From: Adiantum capillus-veneris
Taxonomy: Eukaryota; Streptophyta; Polypodiopsida; Polypodiales; Pteridaceae
Length of the DNA: 64,000 nucleotides
Direction: 5' to 3'
Assembly: GCA_014529385.2 (NCBI GenBank)
Contig: CM043952.1
Location: forward strand, 55,014,119 to 55,078,118
Position 1 is the stretch's first letter. Every line of letters starts with the position of its first letter. This document shows positions 22,357 to 34,280 of the stretch, one piece after another. The notes under the pieces are model-generated. The model was given only the letters and a program-made list of their open reading frames with translations. It was not told the origin of the DNA and did no database searches. Both the position numbers and the translations under genes were made by a program.

Positions 22357-23112
22357 TTGCATCTAGTGACTCTTCCTCTATCTAAGATGATTTTAGCAAA
22401 TCTCACCAAGGCCATTCAAGAAAGTCTTAGAGACAATTGTGCTCCACAAAACAATCATATGCATCCAAGAAGGGAGCAACAATGGTGCTCAGTTTGCTAT
22501 GGTCCGCAAAGTACCAGTGAATGCCCTATGTTTAGAGTAAAATTTAATGTAAATTGCAATGCATGTGGTAGGCATGGTCATCAAGCAAAGGATTTCATAG
22601 TATTTAAACTCACGATGGCCAATAGACAAACCTTAGCATGGACGGACACACCTCGAGTGCCTGCATTGATTCCAGGCCCACCTCTTGAACAAACGTCACA
22701 ACACATGGTCCCTAGGGCCAAAAATGTGTTCAAACAACACCCTTACCACCTCCAGTGCTAGGACCACAACCACCACATTCGAGAATCATTTTTGTGAATC
22801 AAGTAAATTGTGAGTCATCTATTGCTTGTTTGGAAGGTTGTGAGAAAGATATAGACCCTAATATTGCGTATGGGATTGATGCACTTGAAGAAAGTCTACA
22901 ATACTACATGGAGGACTATCAAACTTGTCTATCAAGTAGCTTCTCTTGCGGTAAGAGGCCAAAATATCAATTACACTACCAAGAGACCACCTCTTCAATG
23001 TTGCAAGTGTGGGGGTCCACATCGTGTAGCAAAGTGTCCTATTAGGATACAAAAGAATGCCACACTAATGCAAGAAATCACATCCACAATGCTAATACTC
23101 ATGCATAATTGA
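22357..23112 (+). pseudogene. Gypsy Gag fragment with Cys/His knuckles
   Basis: The first frame (to 22,761) contains WCSVCYGPQSTSECP and then CNACGRHGHQAKDF, the double-knuckle arrangement of some plant gypsy Gag proteins; the last Cys of the second knuckle is replaced by Phe. A shifted frame (22,864-23,112) contains CCKCGGPHRVAKCPI, a further knuckle. Frame breaks separate them. The role in the family is RNA binding in the capsid; this copy is defective. Confidence 0.65.
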
Positions 23113-23450
23113 TGTGACACAGATCATTTAATTGCCCAATGTCCTAATAATCCAAATGCACAAAAGATCACACCATTGAACTTGATTGAGGTTACCAAGC
23201 AGCCATCATAAAGTACACATGTGGTACCAGTAAATGTACTCACACGATCGATGCTCCAAAAACAAAATTATATCCTTGAAGAAAGCAACACAACATCAAT
23301 TGCCCAATCTCAGAAGAAGAAGAAAACATGAAGGAAGAGATCGCAAAAAGTAGCAAAGTCAGACCCCAGTTCAAAGACCAACATAGGGACTGATGAGACG
23401 ACCCCATATATATCAGCGAGGTTGAAGAGGATTCTGATTCAAGTGAAACC

Positions 23451-24477
23451 ATGGGGACTAAAATGACCACTAGGAAAGAAAAAAACAAGGAAGATTGTCA
23501 TGAGCCACAATGTCCAGGACCCAAGAAGAAGATAGAAACTTACCCAAACCTTACAAAGGAGATCGAGCAATTCAAGCAATTAAGGAGTTTGGTAGAAGAT
23601 ACCCAAAGGGATCTAGAGCCAGCACCTAGGCAGATCCAGATTACCGACAAGTGTTCCCTACGCAAAAGCAACCTCACAAAGTCCATAGACCACTAGCCAT
23701 ACCAAGTGTTATCCAAGAAGAAAGTGACTTTAAGTCATGGGAAAGTGGGTGTACTCCCTTCTTGGTGGAGTGAATGTTTATAGAGGGATTACCTGACCCT
23801 ATCAAAGAAATGGAGATTTCATCTTCGTCTTCCCCACGTCAAGGGACTGAAGCCCAAAATGCCATTAAATATTGCCAAATTGATGGATTTCATGGCTTCA
23901 GAAGTTAGAACCACCATCATGTCCAAACTATATGGAGACCCGAGCCATTCTTAGCTCTTCAAGCTTTCCTCAATGGAGAATTGAAAGTCGGGCTACCACA
24001 ATTTGCACAGATGGATGGAGCTAGGAAAGTGCCAATAGAGGAGAAACATTTAGATCCACAACCCAACGTAGATGAGAACTTTTTGCTAAAATACTTGTTA
24101 ACAAGTTGGGACAATATTTTGAAGGTGATGAATCCAATGCAACCATACCAATCACTACCAAGGGATTAACTCTAAATGGAATCCTTGATGGTGGCGCTGG
24201 GGTTAGCATTGTAACTAAACATTGATGGGAAACTATGGGGAGACCTCACCTTGGGACTACAAACATAGTGGTAAAGATGGCCAGTGGGACTATTGTTAAG
24301 CCTATTGGGATGCTAGAGGATCTCAAGATCAAGGTCTTTGGACACAAAATACAGCATACCTTCATTGTTTTAGATTTCTCCAAGCACACTATGTCATTTG
24401 AGAAGATCTTAGGTCGTCCTTTCATGAGGGAAGAAAAAATGGTGCATGATTGGTCTAAAAACCATGTCTACTTGTAG
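23451..24477 (+). pseudogene. Gypsy Gag-Pol linker and aspartic protease fragment
   Basis: Two or more broken frames. Near 24,165-24,230 the plus strand reads LNGILDGGAGVSIVT, where retroviral-type proteases have an Asp-Ser/Thr-Gly triad; here it is DGGAG. From 24,235 it continues as a protease C-terminal half with IKVFGHKIQHTFIVLDF and ILGRPFMREEK, typical of the flap and LGRPW region. CACTA-1 inserted 47 bp beyond this frame. Confidence 0.7.
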
Positions 24478-24524
24478 TTCCAAGATTCTATCATTCGAGT
24501 TGATCTTATAATTGGTTGGGCACA

Positions 24525-24640
24525 CACTACAAGAGGCTATTCATATTAGCGACGCTCACACAGCGACGCTCAAAAAAAAAATTCCCGGCGTCGCTATGAG
24601 CGTCGCAAATTTACAAAGAAATTTGCGACGCTCATAGCGA
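24525..24640. repeat. CACTA-1 left terminal and subterminal repeats
   Basis: The TIR is followed by several copies of GCGACGCTC and its complement (for example 24,546, 24,561 and near 24,600). In En/Spm such subterminal motifs bind the TNPA product; this role here is inferred from the family. Confidence 0.85.
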
Positions 24641-24675
24641 CACTGGCTGGGCTAAATAAATAACCGAGCGCGCCC

Positions 24676-24704
24676 AAAAACTCAGATCTCAGATCTGAGT
24701 TTTT
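24676..24704. promoter_or_regulatory. Perfect 29-bp palindrome conserved in both CACTA copies
   Basis: AAAAACTCAGATCT, one centre base, then AGATCTGAGTTTTT: 14-bp perfect arms. The same palindrome occurs in CACTA-2 at 49,547-49,574, at the equivalent distance from the TIR and outside the repeated subterminal motifs. Flanking GAGCGC-type bases extend the stem in both. Function is unknown; possibilities are transposase binding, transcript initiation or termination, or a hairpin in the transcript. Confidence 0.75.
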
Positions 24705-24739
24705 CGGCGCCCTCAAGCAAGGAGCAGGTAACGCTCTCC

Positions 24740-24743
24740 CTCA

Positions 24744-24798
<55 letters not shown>

Positions 24799-24946
24799 CT
24801 CCACACACACACACACACACACACACGAGGAGAGGAAGGAGAGCCAGGTATGCTCCTTCCCTCTCCTCATTCTCATGTTCCCTTCCCCTCTTTCTCTCTC
24901 CCTCTCTCTCTCTCTCACACACACACATACACACACACATACTGTT

Positions 24947-24986
<40 letters not shown>

Positions 24987-25215
24987 AACAAAAACAAAAA
25001 CGCACACACACATACATAAACAAAGAATGCACACACACATTGAGAGAGAAAAAGAGAGAGAGAGCATGCATAAACAAAAAACGCACGCATTGAGAGAGGA
25101 AAAGAGAGAGAGAACATGCATAAACAAAAAACGCACACATTGAGAGAGGAAAAGAGAGAGAAAACATGCATACGATCCAAAAAAACGCACACACATTGAG
25201 AGAGAAAGAGAGAGA
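24740..25215. repeat. Microsatellite cluster (CT, CA, GA) in CACTA-1
   Basis: A long (CT)n near 24,748-24,793, (CA)n near 24,803-24,825 and 24,915-24,939, and (GA)n near 24,950-24,981 are followed by four diverged copies of a unit with CATGCATAAACAAAAAACGC plus TTGAGAGAG. CACTA-2 has the same kind of cluster in the mirrored place (49,243-49,510). These tracts give long spurious Ser/Leu or Arg/Glu ORFs. Confidence 0.9.
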
Positions 25216-25389
25216 AACTAATTTAACGTCGTAGGAAACTAATTAAAATTAAAAGACCTAAAGATCTAGCCGACGAGGAGTTGAACTCAAGACCTATTAT
25301 TCAAGAGGGAAATGGCATAATCAATCTATCATACTTGGCATGGGTGATAGAAAGGTTATACCATTTATCTCTTTTTATTGGCACACACA

Positions 25390-26240
25390 TCCACACACGC
25401 GCACACACACACAAGAAGAAGAGAGTTATAACGTCGTAGGAAACTATCTTAAAAGACGTTAAAGATTAGGTTATATGTAGACTTACATTAAATTAGATTT
25501 AGGTTTATTTTTAACTAGATTTACGTTTATTTACGCTAGATTTAGATTTACGTTATATTAGATTAGATTTAGGTCTCCATAGACTGCGATGCCTGCATGA
25601 AGCGGGTGAAGAAAGCCCTCAATGGAATATAGGGTATTGCTGCCTTCACTCATGGTGGGCTCCGTCGATCCAAAAGTACTGGTGAAATGTCTTCAGAAGA
25701 TAGGGAAGAAGGTGGATCTTCAGGGCGGCAAGAGTCACTACATCCCCGACACAATGACCATCTAGACAACCTCTAGTCATTCAATAGCAACTTCAAAGTT
25801 AGTAACAAGAGCAAGAACGGTCTAAAGGGCCAATTGCTGTCGTCAGATGTGGATGGAGATGAAGCAGCGTCACCGCCGGAAGTTAACTCTCACATCTTTA
25901 GTGATGAGAATGCCAACTCTTGCCGAGTTATGTGAAAAATTATGTGTTAAATCAGTTTTAAGGTTCTTATAATCCCTGTTAGTTTAGTTCTTTGTTTTTA
26001 ATATAACATAATTTACGTTAGATTTAGATTTATGTTATATTAGATTAGACTTAGGTTTATTTAGGTTTACCCACACACACACACACACACACACAAGAAG
26101 AAGAGAGTTTTAACGTCGTAGGAAACTATCCCAAAACACGTTAAAGATTAGGTTAGATGGAGACTTACGTTAAATTAGATTTAGGTTTATTTTTAGTTAG
26201 ATTTACGTTTATTTAGATTTACGCTTATTTACGTTAGATC
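25390..26240. repeat. Direct repeat of about 150 bp bracketing the captured gene
   Basis: The copy at about 25,390-25,560 and the copy at about 26,070-26,235 share a (CA)n start, ACAAGAAGAAGAGAGTT, AACGTCGTAGGAAACTATC, CGTTAAAGATTAGGTTA and ATTAGATTTAGGTTTATTTT. A shorter, more diverged version (ACGTCGTAGGAAACTAATTA) begins near 25,227. The HIPP-like relic lies between the two main copies, so capture may be linked to this duplication. Confidence 0.75.
25576..25935 (+). pseudogene. Captured HIPP-like (heavy-metal-associated isoprenylated plant protein) relic
   Basis: Three separate pieces fit one host family in the right order. At 25,582 the frame reads DCDACMKRVKKALNGI, an HMA metal-binding loop with its CxxC, followed by an in-frame TAG (25,630-25,632). 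In another frame from about 25,658 it reads GSVDPKVLVKCLQKIGKKVDL, the last strand and helix of the HMA fold. Back in the first frame the end reads HIFSDENANSCRVM then TGA (25,933-25,935), where CRVM is a CaaX isoprenylation box like that ending HIPP proteins. Intact family members bind metals through CxxC and attach to membranes through the lipid. The part between the first two pieces is shortened. There is no such sequence in CACTA-2. It is a non-functional copy carried by CACTA-1. Confidence 0.72.
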
Positions 26241-26527
26241 GAGTCCACGCAAGAATTACTTACGGTTTAGGGTTTAGAGTTAGACGAACAGTGAAAAGAT
26301 CTACTGTGAAAAGATGTTAAGATGCTGTGAAGTGCTACAGCTAGAGAAGAGGCAAAGGGGTTTTGTCCACTACATGCAGTATCATGTAGACGTGGGTGTG
26401 TAGATTTCTTGTACCCACAAATATAGGTATTGACCCATAAAGACGAGATTATAACCCGGTGGTTCTGATCTCCGTGCACCTCTAGACCAAGGTGTGCGGG
26501 GATTGGACATGACTAGAGAATGTGAGG

Positions 26528-26528
26528 T

Positions 26529-26577
<49 letters not shown>
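26528..26577. repeat. (GA)n microsatellite upstream of the CACTA-1 transposase
   Basis: About 25 GA units lie 65 bp upstream of the TNP2-type start codon. CACTA-2 has the same tract (as CT, 48,206-48,255) in the same place relative to its gene, so the tract belongs to the family. Confidence 0.95.
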
Positions 26578-26580
<3 letters not shown>

Positions 26581-26642
26581 GACGAAGAATGCCAATAGAA
26601 TATTAAATTTGTTGTCCAGGTTATAAGTTTTTTATCCTCATT

Positions 26643-29600
26643 ATGAGTAGCGACGAGGATGTGGGACCGTCCAACCGAAACACCTATCTCTCAATGAGGG
26701 TCTTATGTCCTTGTAATCAATGCAAGCATGCTGTGCGACGGACAAGACGTGTTTCTTTGCAGCACGTTCGCAAATTTGGCGAGTTCGATCCATCTATTAT
26801 AGATCGAGTTGTTGCCAATTATAACTTGTCGGACTCTGACGCTGGCCAACAAGCAGCAATCTTGAAACCCAATAGACGTGTTCGCAGGCGCTTTGGTCAA
26901 GCAGCATATGTGAGGCCACAAGATGTAGCCTCTGACAACTCGGGGGATGATCATGTAGAGCACATTCCCAACGAGGCAATGTTTGAGCCCGAGATTGATG
27001 AAATGATCGAGACGATCATGGATTCAGAAAGGCTTATCTATGATGATATGAAAAGTGAAGCCGATACGCCGTTGTATAATGGAGCACGTATGTCTAGATT
27101 GAAAGCACTCCTGGTTCTTCTCAACATGCAGGCAAAGTTTGGATGGAGTGACACTAGCGTCACAGCGCTTTTCAGGTGATCTATTACAATTAGTTTACTT
27201 TAATAAAACTCTAAATGTATAATGATCTGATACACGACTGTATCATATTTTTATGTTGTGTAGATTGCTGAAAGAGCACATACTACCAGCTGACAATGTG
27301 ATGCCGGATTCCCGAGATGAAGCAAGAAAGATTTTGCGAAACTTGGGGATGGATTACAATTCTATCCACGCTTGTCCTAATGACTGCATTCTTTTCAGAG
27401 GGGAATACATAGACATGGAGAAGTGTCCGAAATGTGATTCCGAAAGATATCGAGTAGATCTCCACGGGACAAAAATTCCACAAAAGGTTTTGCAACATTT
27501 CCCTCTGCTTCCTCATATCAAGCATTTCTTCGAATGTAAGTCCATGGCCGCCCTAGCATCATGGCATGAGGAGAATAAATCTTCGGATGGTGTGCTATGA
27601 ATTCCTGCAGATTGCGTAGCGTGGAAACATATAGATGGAACATGGTCGGATTTTGCCAGGGAAGCTCGAAATTTGCGCTTAGTCCTGGCTATGGATGGCG
27701 TTAATCCATTTGGTCAAAGATCAACATCTTACAGTGTATGGCCCGTTGTCATCGTCAACTACAACATTCCCCCGTGGTTGACTACGAAGAAGGGGCACCT
27801 ATGGCTAAGCTTGATTGTGCCAGGGCGATATAAAGTGGGGAATATGGATGTGTATCTTCGTCCACTATTGGAAGAGCTACAACAATTGTGGATTGGCATA
27901 GAGGTGGTGGATATGAGCCGACACAAGGGACGACGGAATGCTTTGATCAGAGGCATTGTAATGTGGACCATGCATGACTATCCCGGGCTAACAGAATGCT
28001 CAGGTGATTTATTGACACTCCTCACTCAGACACTGTAAATCTTGTTTTTTCCCATAGTTGATCTATTATCATGTGTATACATGCAGGGCTTCAAACAAGC
28101 GGATACAAAGCATGTGTCACATGTGGACCTAGACTGAATGCACGTAGGGCACCCTCACTGAAGAAGCAAATCTACGAAGGTCATCAAGCGTATCTTCCAG
28201 AGAATCATGTGTTACGCGACGGCTTTTTGGGAAGAGAGCCACCAAGGATGTCTGCACAAGCATGGTTAGAGCAGAAGGAGATGTGCGATGACGGATTGCC
28301 TCCAGGGATGAAGAGACTATCTCTATGGTACGAGTTACCATACTGGCCCCGACTCATCATCAATCACTTGCTCGATCCAATGCACATATTCAAGAATGTG
28401 GGTAATCTACTATGGGACCATCTGACCGGCAAGAAAGATACTTTGGGAGCCAGAGTTGACCTTAGAAATGTGGATCGTATGGAGCAATATTGGCCGCAAA
28501 CAGCGTCTGATGGATCGATAAAACTCCCTAAAGCACCATGGATTTTCACAGGAGCCCAAGAACGCAAAGTAAAAGAGACCATTCGATCTTTGCGGACCCC
28601 CACTGGCGTAATGCACTCGCTCCGAACGTGTTTTACTAAAGAAGGAAAGCTTACCGGTTTGAAGTCACACGATTGGCATAAAATGTGTCAGGTACGTTCA
28701 TAGTGGACGTTAATATCATTGCATAAAATGTGGACTTTAATATCATTGCTGCACATACTTTACAGTTTATTTTACCGGTTGCCATTGAGGGATGTTTGTC
28801 TCTCGACATCCGTAACACAATCTACAAACTTGCAAAGCTGGTGCAATGGATCTCACAAAAGGAGATCAACGTAGACTCCATACCATTCGCCAAACTAAAT
28901 GCTGCGGAGCTTGTTTGCATGTTTGAGAAACATTTTCCTACTACAATGCTAACCATTCAGGTGCATCTTCTTGTTCACATAGTTGATGAGGTGGAAATAG
29001 CTAGCACAGTTCATTCCAGATGGATGTTCTTCTTAGAGCGTTTCATGAAAACGCTTAAGGGATATGTGCGTCAAAAGGCACGTCCGGAGGGTAGCATGGC
29101 AGAAGGTTGGTTGGTATCAAGGTCCCTAGTGTACATTGGAGAGTGGCTAGACGGATTTGATAAATCCCGGGACATGCTATGGCGAACCATAGATGATGAG
29201 CACATATCTGGGATTGTCATGTGCAATCTCGGTGTTGAGAAGAAGATGACGGAAGATCTAGAGGCTAAAATCAACCAATTTTGCATGCTTCACAATCCAG
29301 TGATGCAAAAGTGGATTTCACAATATGAGGATGCAAAGCAAGAGCGACAAAGGGCACGAATCGAGTGGAGACGGGGAAGACGACCACCGATGCACTATCC
29401 AGCGGTTCTGGAGAGCCTACCAACCTTCATGAGCTTAAGATGGTTGCACAACCAATTGAAAAGCGCACAACAATGCGGTGACGAAGTGACTGAAGAAGAG
29501 TGGGAGTACTCTCGGGGTTGCGCGACCAAGGTAAGTTTGCAATGTACGACTAGCAAGTGACTTTATTTATAAACGTTTGAACGGCCACTCATAATCTTTG

Positions 29601-30363
29601 TTCGTTGTAGTATAAGTCATACACAACAGCATGGTGTAAAGGTCGACATTTTAGGGTGGAACGAATCGACAAAAAGCGTTTTACTCAAGATTGTGAAATC
29701 ATGGCAAAATTTGAACAGTCTAGTCGACGACGTTCCTCTGATGCAGATCCTGTGGTGGCGGAACTCACTTACTTCGGCGCGCTACAAGAGATTTTGAGGA
29801 TCGATTACAGAGGATTTTTTGTCGACTTGTTCGACGTGCAATGGTTCAAGATAATCATGGAGGGTCGCAACGCTACTGTGCGTAGAGGAGAGTCTGGTTT
29901 TCTTGAGGTGGATTCTACTAAGAAATGGACTGACCTAAGAGACACTTTCGTACTACCCGAGCATTGTGAACAAGTAAGTATGTAAATAGTTAACATCCCC
30001 CTTTTACAAGTTATGTGCTTGAAAGCTCTCATGTAAGTTATGTGGCTCTGGCAGGTAATATTTCATCCTACAAAGTCTACATCAAACTGGTGGTACGTCA
30101 TAGAGGTAGCCCCTCGTAGTGCAAGGATGTATGAAGGCTACCATGTGCCAATCACAACGACATCAATGGAGGAGATCAGAGAAGATGCTCAATCAGAAGC
30201 CGCTGCGGTGGTGCCAGACGAGCATCAAGATGCTACTACTCTATATGGGGTGCATGCAGAGGAGCTACAAAATGAAACAGAGGATATGTGTTTAAACGGA
30301 GAGCTCTATATAGATATAGGAAGTTATGCTGAGTTATGCGAGGATGAGAGAGAGATCTCTTAA
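26643..30363 (+). pseudogene. TNP2-type CACTA transposase, six exons, one premature stop
   Basis: Exons inferred from GT-AG borders and frame continuity: 26,643-27,175, 27,264-28,003, 28,087-28,691, 28,766-29,530, 29,611-29,973 and 30,055-30,363, together about 1,104 codons, a normal size for TNP2. Exon 1 starts MSSDEDVGPSN. Exons 2-3 hold the Transposase_21 region (CPKCDSERYR, MDGVNPFGQRS, LLDPMHIFKNVG). Exon 4 matches DUF4218 (HLLVHIVDEVEIA, RWMFFLERFMKTLKGYV, RPEGSMAEGW). Exons 5-6 match DUF4216 (RIDYRGFFVDLFDVQWF). The family protein cuts and moves the element from its TIRs. Codon 27,598-27,600 is TGA where CACTA-2 has TGG (Trp), so this copy is truncated unless the stop is bypassed. All introns keep canonical borders. 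Confidence 0.88.
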
Positions 30364-30635
30364 AGCCACAAATATTGTATTTGAACAATTTTGCTCCGTG
30401 TTGTAAAAGCTCTGGCTCTCTAAGTACCTTCCATGGTGTATAACGCTCTTTTCTACTCGCGCTCACATCTTTTGATTGAAAATTCTGAGTTTTCGACTTG
30501 CCTCTTCTATCACTCAATTCATTGCGTCATTGTATTTATATGCGTCATTACGTCATTGTATTTAATGGTCTTTGCGTCATTGTCTACTCTATTCATTCAA
30601 TATTAAGTTTAAATATTCGTGTGTTTAATGCAGGT

Positions 30636-31846
30636 ATGGATGATGAGGAGTTTCTTTCTTCTTTGTCACCGCAGTAGAGACAGTGGTACGTGGAGCGTCA
30701 TCGCTCTGGCGCATCATCGCGCGTTCCTACTCCATCCGCATCTCCCTCTCTTTTGGAGCATTCAGCGCGCTCCGAAGCTTCGGTGTCGACGAGACGAGCT
30801 TCACACTCGTCTAGACACCGGCGCTCTAGTGGTGGCGGTGGCGGTTGTTGTGGGGATTCCGCCACCGATGCCTCCACACCGCCTCGTGTTCGACGAGGCT
30901 CTTTACCCTCCCCTTCTTTGCCCGCCCCCACACCAGCCACAGCATCTCCATCTACTCCAGGTTTTGCACGGCTGACTGTTCCTAGAAGCTACACACCTCT
31001 ACCTACTCCGCCAGGAGCCACCCCACTCGACACTCCTCGCTTCGGGGCCCAGACGCTGGTGGAGACACCTGACGTCCGTACCCCCATCGACACGCCGCTA
31101 GAGACCCCTGCCGGGACACCCAGGTTCACGCGGCTCTCAGCTGTTTAGACACTACATACTAAACAAATGGAGTGAAGTACCAAGTGATTTAAAAAATAGA
31201 TTCATCAGCATACTTCATGATGAGTTTCTCGTTCCAACACGGGATCAGCGCTTCAATGAAGACCTGATGAAGATTCGAATGCGCGAATACTGCAAACACA
31301 AGCGTTCCGAAGTGCAAAAAGCAATCAAGAATGGGTGGAACAGGCCAGATTGGCTGGCCAAAGAAGATTGGAAGAATGCGAAGAAAGCAGCGCGCGAGAA
31401 TCTCGACAAGTGGAAGCAACAAAAGGATGCAGCCAGAGCGCGAGTAGAGGCAGGGAGCTCGCACCACTTGGGGAGCGGTGGATGGGCATCATTTGAGGCC
31501 AATTTTGTAAGTGTTTTCACATTGCTCTTTATGTTCGATAGTTTAGGGTTTATTAGTTTTTTAATTCTAACATATTGAAATCTTTGTATGTTTTGACAGT
31601 GGTCGATGACAGGACGTGATCCCACACCTTACGAGCGCGAGTACGCAGGCAGGAAGGGCTTAAACGCCCTGATGGACATTCTCAGTTCTCGCGGCGGCAT
31701 GGTTAGTATTAGGGTTTACTCTTTTTTATTTTTTGTATTGTTTTATAAATGTCGTTATATGTTTATACTTACTGAAAGCTGTCTTATTGTCTTTTTTTGC
31801 AGAATCCGACAGATACGCCGCTTGGACGCGATGAGACGTCTGACTA
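30636..31846 (+). pseudogene. TNP1/TNPA-like CACTA accessory gene (Transposase_24-like), broken
   Basis: The start MDDEEFLSSLSPQ is followed at once by TAG (30,675-30,677) and then RQWYVERHRSGASSRVP. Next comes a Ser- and Thr-Pro-rich region with repeated TP motifs (TPLPTPPGATPLDTP). A later part, LFRHYILNKWSEVPSDL then RMREYCKHKRSEVQKAI, GWNRPDWL and TGRDPTPYEREYAGRKG, is typical of plant En/Spm second proteins. Introns are likely at 31,509-31,601 and 31,702-31,802; the last exon ends TPLGRDETSD and a stop. Compared with CACTA-2, about 85 bp is missing near 31,127, which shifts the frame. In En/Spm the second protein binds subterminal repeats. Confidence 0.8.
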
Positions 31847-32214
31847 GACGACGTCAGTTTAGCCGTAGCTAGATAGCATTAGTTTAGGGTTTCTCATAGC
31901 TTATGTATCATGAGACGGATTTTATACGTCTTTTTGAACCATGTATATTATTACATTTGTCACCGCAGTTCCTTTTGCCAATCAATTCTTTATGCCTATG
32001 ATGCTGTACAATTGTCATTATTACATTTGCCAATCAATTCATTTTGCCTATGATGTGTACAATTGTCAATTTTGCAAACAATGCGTCTTGTGGGTGACTA
32101 TTTTGGGTCTATTATCTACCCTTGCACTTTTTCTAAAAAGTGAATCAAGTACAATATGGTTGATGGGTGGTAGGGCATTCAATGCCCTGCAACAAAAAAA
32201 AAATTCTCTCGGGC
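31847..32214. other. CACTA-1 3' untranslated region
   Basis: AT-rich with a near-duplicate pair containing ATTACATTTG and CCAATCAATTC (about 31,950 and 32,020). No gene is seen. Confidence 0.5.
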
Positions 32215-32447
32215 GTCACTATTTATGGCTCTGTAGCGTCGCTATGAGCGTCGCTATAGTCTTCTGTGTAAATGTCGCTATAACCGTCGCTATGAAGGTC
32301 GCTATATAGCGACGCCTATAGCGACGCATATAGCGACGCATATAGCGACGCTCTCGTAGCGACGGTTTTAGCGACGCCGGGGGTTATAAAAACCCAATGT
32401 ATTTCCGTCGCTAACAGCGTCACAAGAGCACACAACCTCTTGTAGTG
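32215..32447. repeat. CACTA-1 right subterminal repeats and TIR
   Basis: At least ten copies of TAGCGACGC or its complement stand between 32,230 and 32,410, several in a tight run (TATAGCGACGCATATAGCGA), before the terminal ACCTCTTGTAGTG. Confidence 0.92.
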
Positions 32448-33414
32448 ACATCCTCTAGGAAACGGATTTATAATTGATCATAGATCTGCCACCACAATTC
32501 ACTCGGCCCCATTGCAGTATTGTTACACGTGTAAAATGGATACTGATGTTGGGGAAGATTCTCCTTATATGGATGTTCTACCTGGGATGACTGAGTCTGA
32601 GAATGTGGATTGGGTCCACCTAGCAGCACCCATAGACACTCGGGGAAATAGGGGAACGACCTGGGTAACACCTGAGGGGATGAAATGCCACCACTCGTAC
32701 CTTTAAGCATGATGGAAGCAATGCATATAGCTTCTGATGACCTACCAAATGAAGGCTTGGCTGACATTGGAACCGGTAGCGTCTCCAAAGACTCTAGCCC
32801 ACACGATTCAGAGTCAGAATCATCAATTGGAGTTGATTTGTGAAGACAAAGAATTTGAGTTAAATCTTGGTGCAAATGTGGGGACAAACCATTCAAGGCC
32901 CAATGATACCCTAGATGAAAATCTATCCGGGAGAGGAGAAGACATAAGTAGCAATTCATCAAGTGACTCTTCACTAGAGATCGGTCGTAATTGAAAATTA
33001 GACAAGAAGAGTAAGAGATATAAGAGGCGATGATATGGAGCAAATGTGCATGCTAGATAAATGAAAAGAAACCTACCATAGAATGGCTTAATTATATAGG
33101 GGATGTGATGCTTGTCGGAAGCTGGTAGATAATTGGGGTGAATACCTTCAAAGTGTCATGTGGTGTAGTCCACAACCCATTGACATCGCACAGCTAGAGG
33201 CTACAAAAAAGCCAAATTAAGTTGAGCCGTACTGTAAGGAGATGAAAAAATTGAGAGTTAGCTCACCAACAAAAGGAAGCGAAAGAGAAATCACAGTCCA
33301 TAGAGCAACAAGACCCCACAGACTTACACCTTGCACCTGATCATTTCAAATCCTACACCACGAAGGAGCATAAGGTTTTGTATACAAAGGCCAGAGAACA
33401 CCTATCGATGGAAG

Positions 33415-34280
33415 CAATGGAGTCTATGATGGTCCAACAATAGTTAAGAAAATAGAGTTAGCAGACCCAGGTGAGGAGTCCAAACCTGTTTTCATTGCCC
33501 AAGATCTAATAGAGACTAAGGAATATGTACTCAAGAAGCTTCTCAAGGAATTCAAGGATATATTTGCTTGGACATACCATGATATGAAAGGTGTTCGACC
33601 TTCCATGGTGCAACACACAATTCCCATGAATAGCATGGCTAAACCAGTCCAGCAACAACCCTACCCAATGAATCCTAAGTATGCAAAGATTCTTCAAGAA
33701 TTGATTGAAAAGCTTGTTAATGCGGATTCATATACCATATTGAGCACTCAAAATGGGTGTTTCCAATAGTTATTGTGCCAAAAAGAATGGGAAACTCAGA
33801 GTGTGTGTGGATCTCAAGAAGGTCAATGCCCCCATTAGGAGGGACCATTACCCCTTGCCATATTTAGAACATGTGCTTAAAAGAGTTGCAGGGAAGGAAG
33901 CTTATAGATTTTTAGATGGGTACTCTGGATACAATCAAATCACAATTGCACTAAAGTACCAAGCTAAAACTGCTTTTATAACCGTGTTTGGAGTGTTCGC
34001 ATTTTGTGTTATGCCTGTTGGCTTAACCAATGCCCTTGCTACCTTCCAAAGATTAATAAACAATGCCTTTAGGCAATATTTGAGGGAGTTTTGTGAAGCT
34101 TTCTTAGATGACCTTTGTGTTTATTCTTCTTGGAAAGAACATCTATCATGTTTACAAAAAGTGCTTGAGAAGCGCAGATTGTATTGCATCTCATTAAATT
34201 CTTTCAAATGTCAATTTTGGGTTAAACATGGAGTCATTTTAGGGAATATAGTGTCCAAAAAATGGGATTTTCACAGATGA
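33415..34280 (+). pseudogene. Gypsy reverse transcriptase
   Basis: The frame at 33,430-33,769 gives the RT lead-in (FKDIFAWTYHDMKGVRPSMV, QHTIPM, then YPMNPKYAKILQELIEKL). After a frame shift near 33,760, the frame from 33,753 reads KNGKLRVCVDLKKVNAPIRR, YRFLDGYSGYNQI, FCVMPVGLTNALATFQRL and the catalytic box FLDDLCVYS (34,101-34,127). Families usually have Y(L/V/M)DD; here Phe replaces Tyr but both Asp are kept. It copies the element's RNA in living members. This copy has lost the joined frame. Confidence 0.85.

Larger units (their letters stand above)
24525..32447 (+). mobile_element. CACTA (En/Spm) transposon CACTA-1, TSD ACA
   Basis: It begins CACTACAAGAGGCTAT at 24,525 and ends with the inverted form ACCTCTTGTAGTG at 32,447. 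Both sides have the 3-bp duplication ACA (24,522-24,524 and 32,448-32,450). Length is 7,923 bp. Subterminal repeats of the motif AGCGACGCTC in both orientations fill about 100 bp on the left and 230 bp on the right. Genes on the plus strand are a TNP2-type transposase (26,643-30,363) and a TNP1/Transposase_24-type gene (30,636-31,846). Both have in-frame stops. It also carries a captured HIPP-like gene relic (25,576-25,935). It sits inside the gypsy element. Confidence 0.95.

Noticed and set aside
24682-25196. Long Ser/Leu/Cys/Val- and Arg/Glu-rich ORFs
   Set aside because: They are translations of CT, GA and GT microsatellites; the same applies at 38,680-38,998, 49,225-49,618 and 54,702-55,394.
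30619-31148. Two overlapping plus-strand ORFs as separate Pro-rich or Ser-rich proteins
   Set aside because: Both are frames of the same low-complexity part of the TNP1-like gene; only the frame continuing MDDEEF is supported by CACTA-2.
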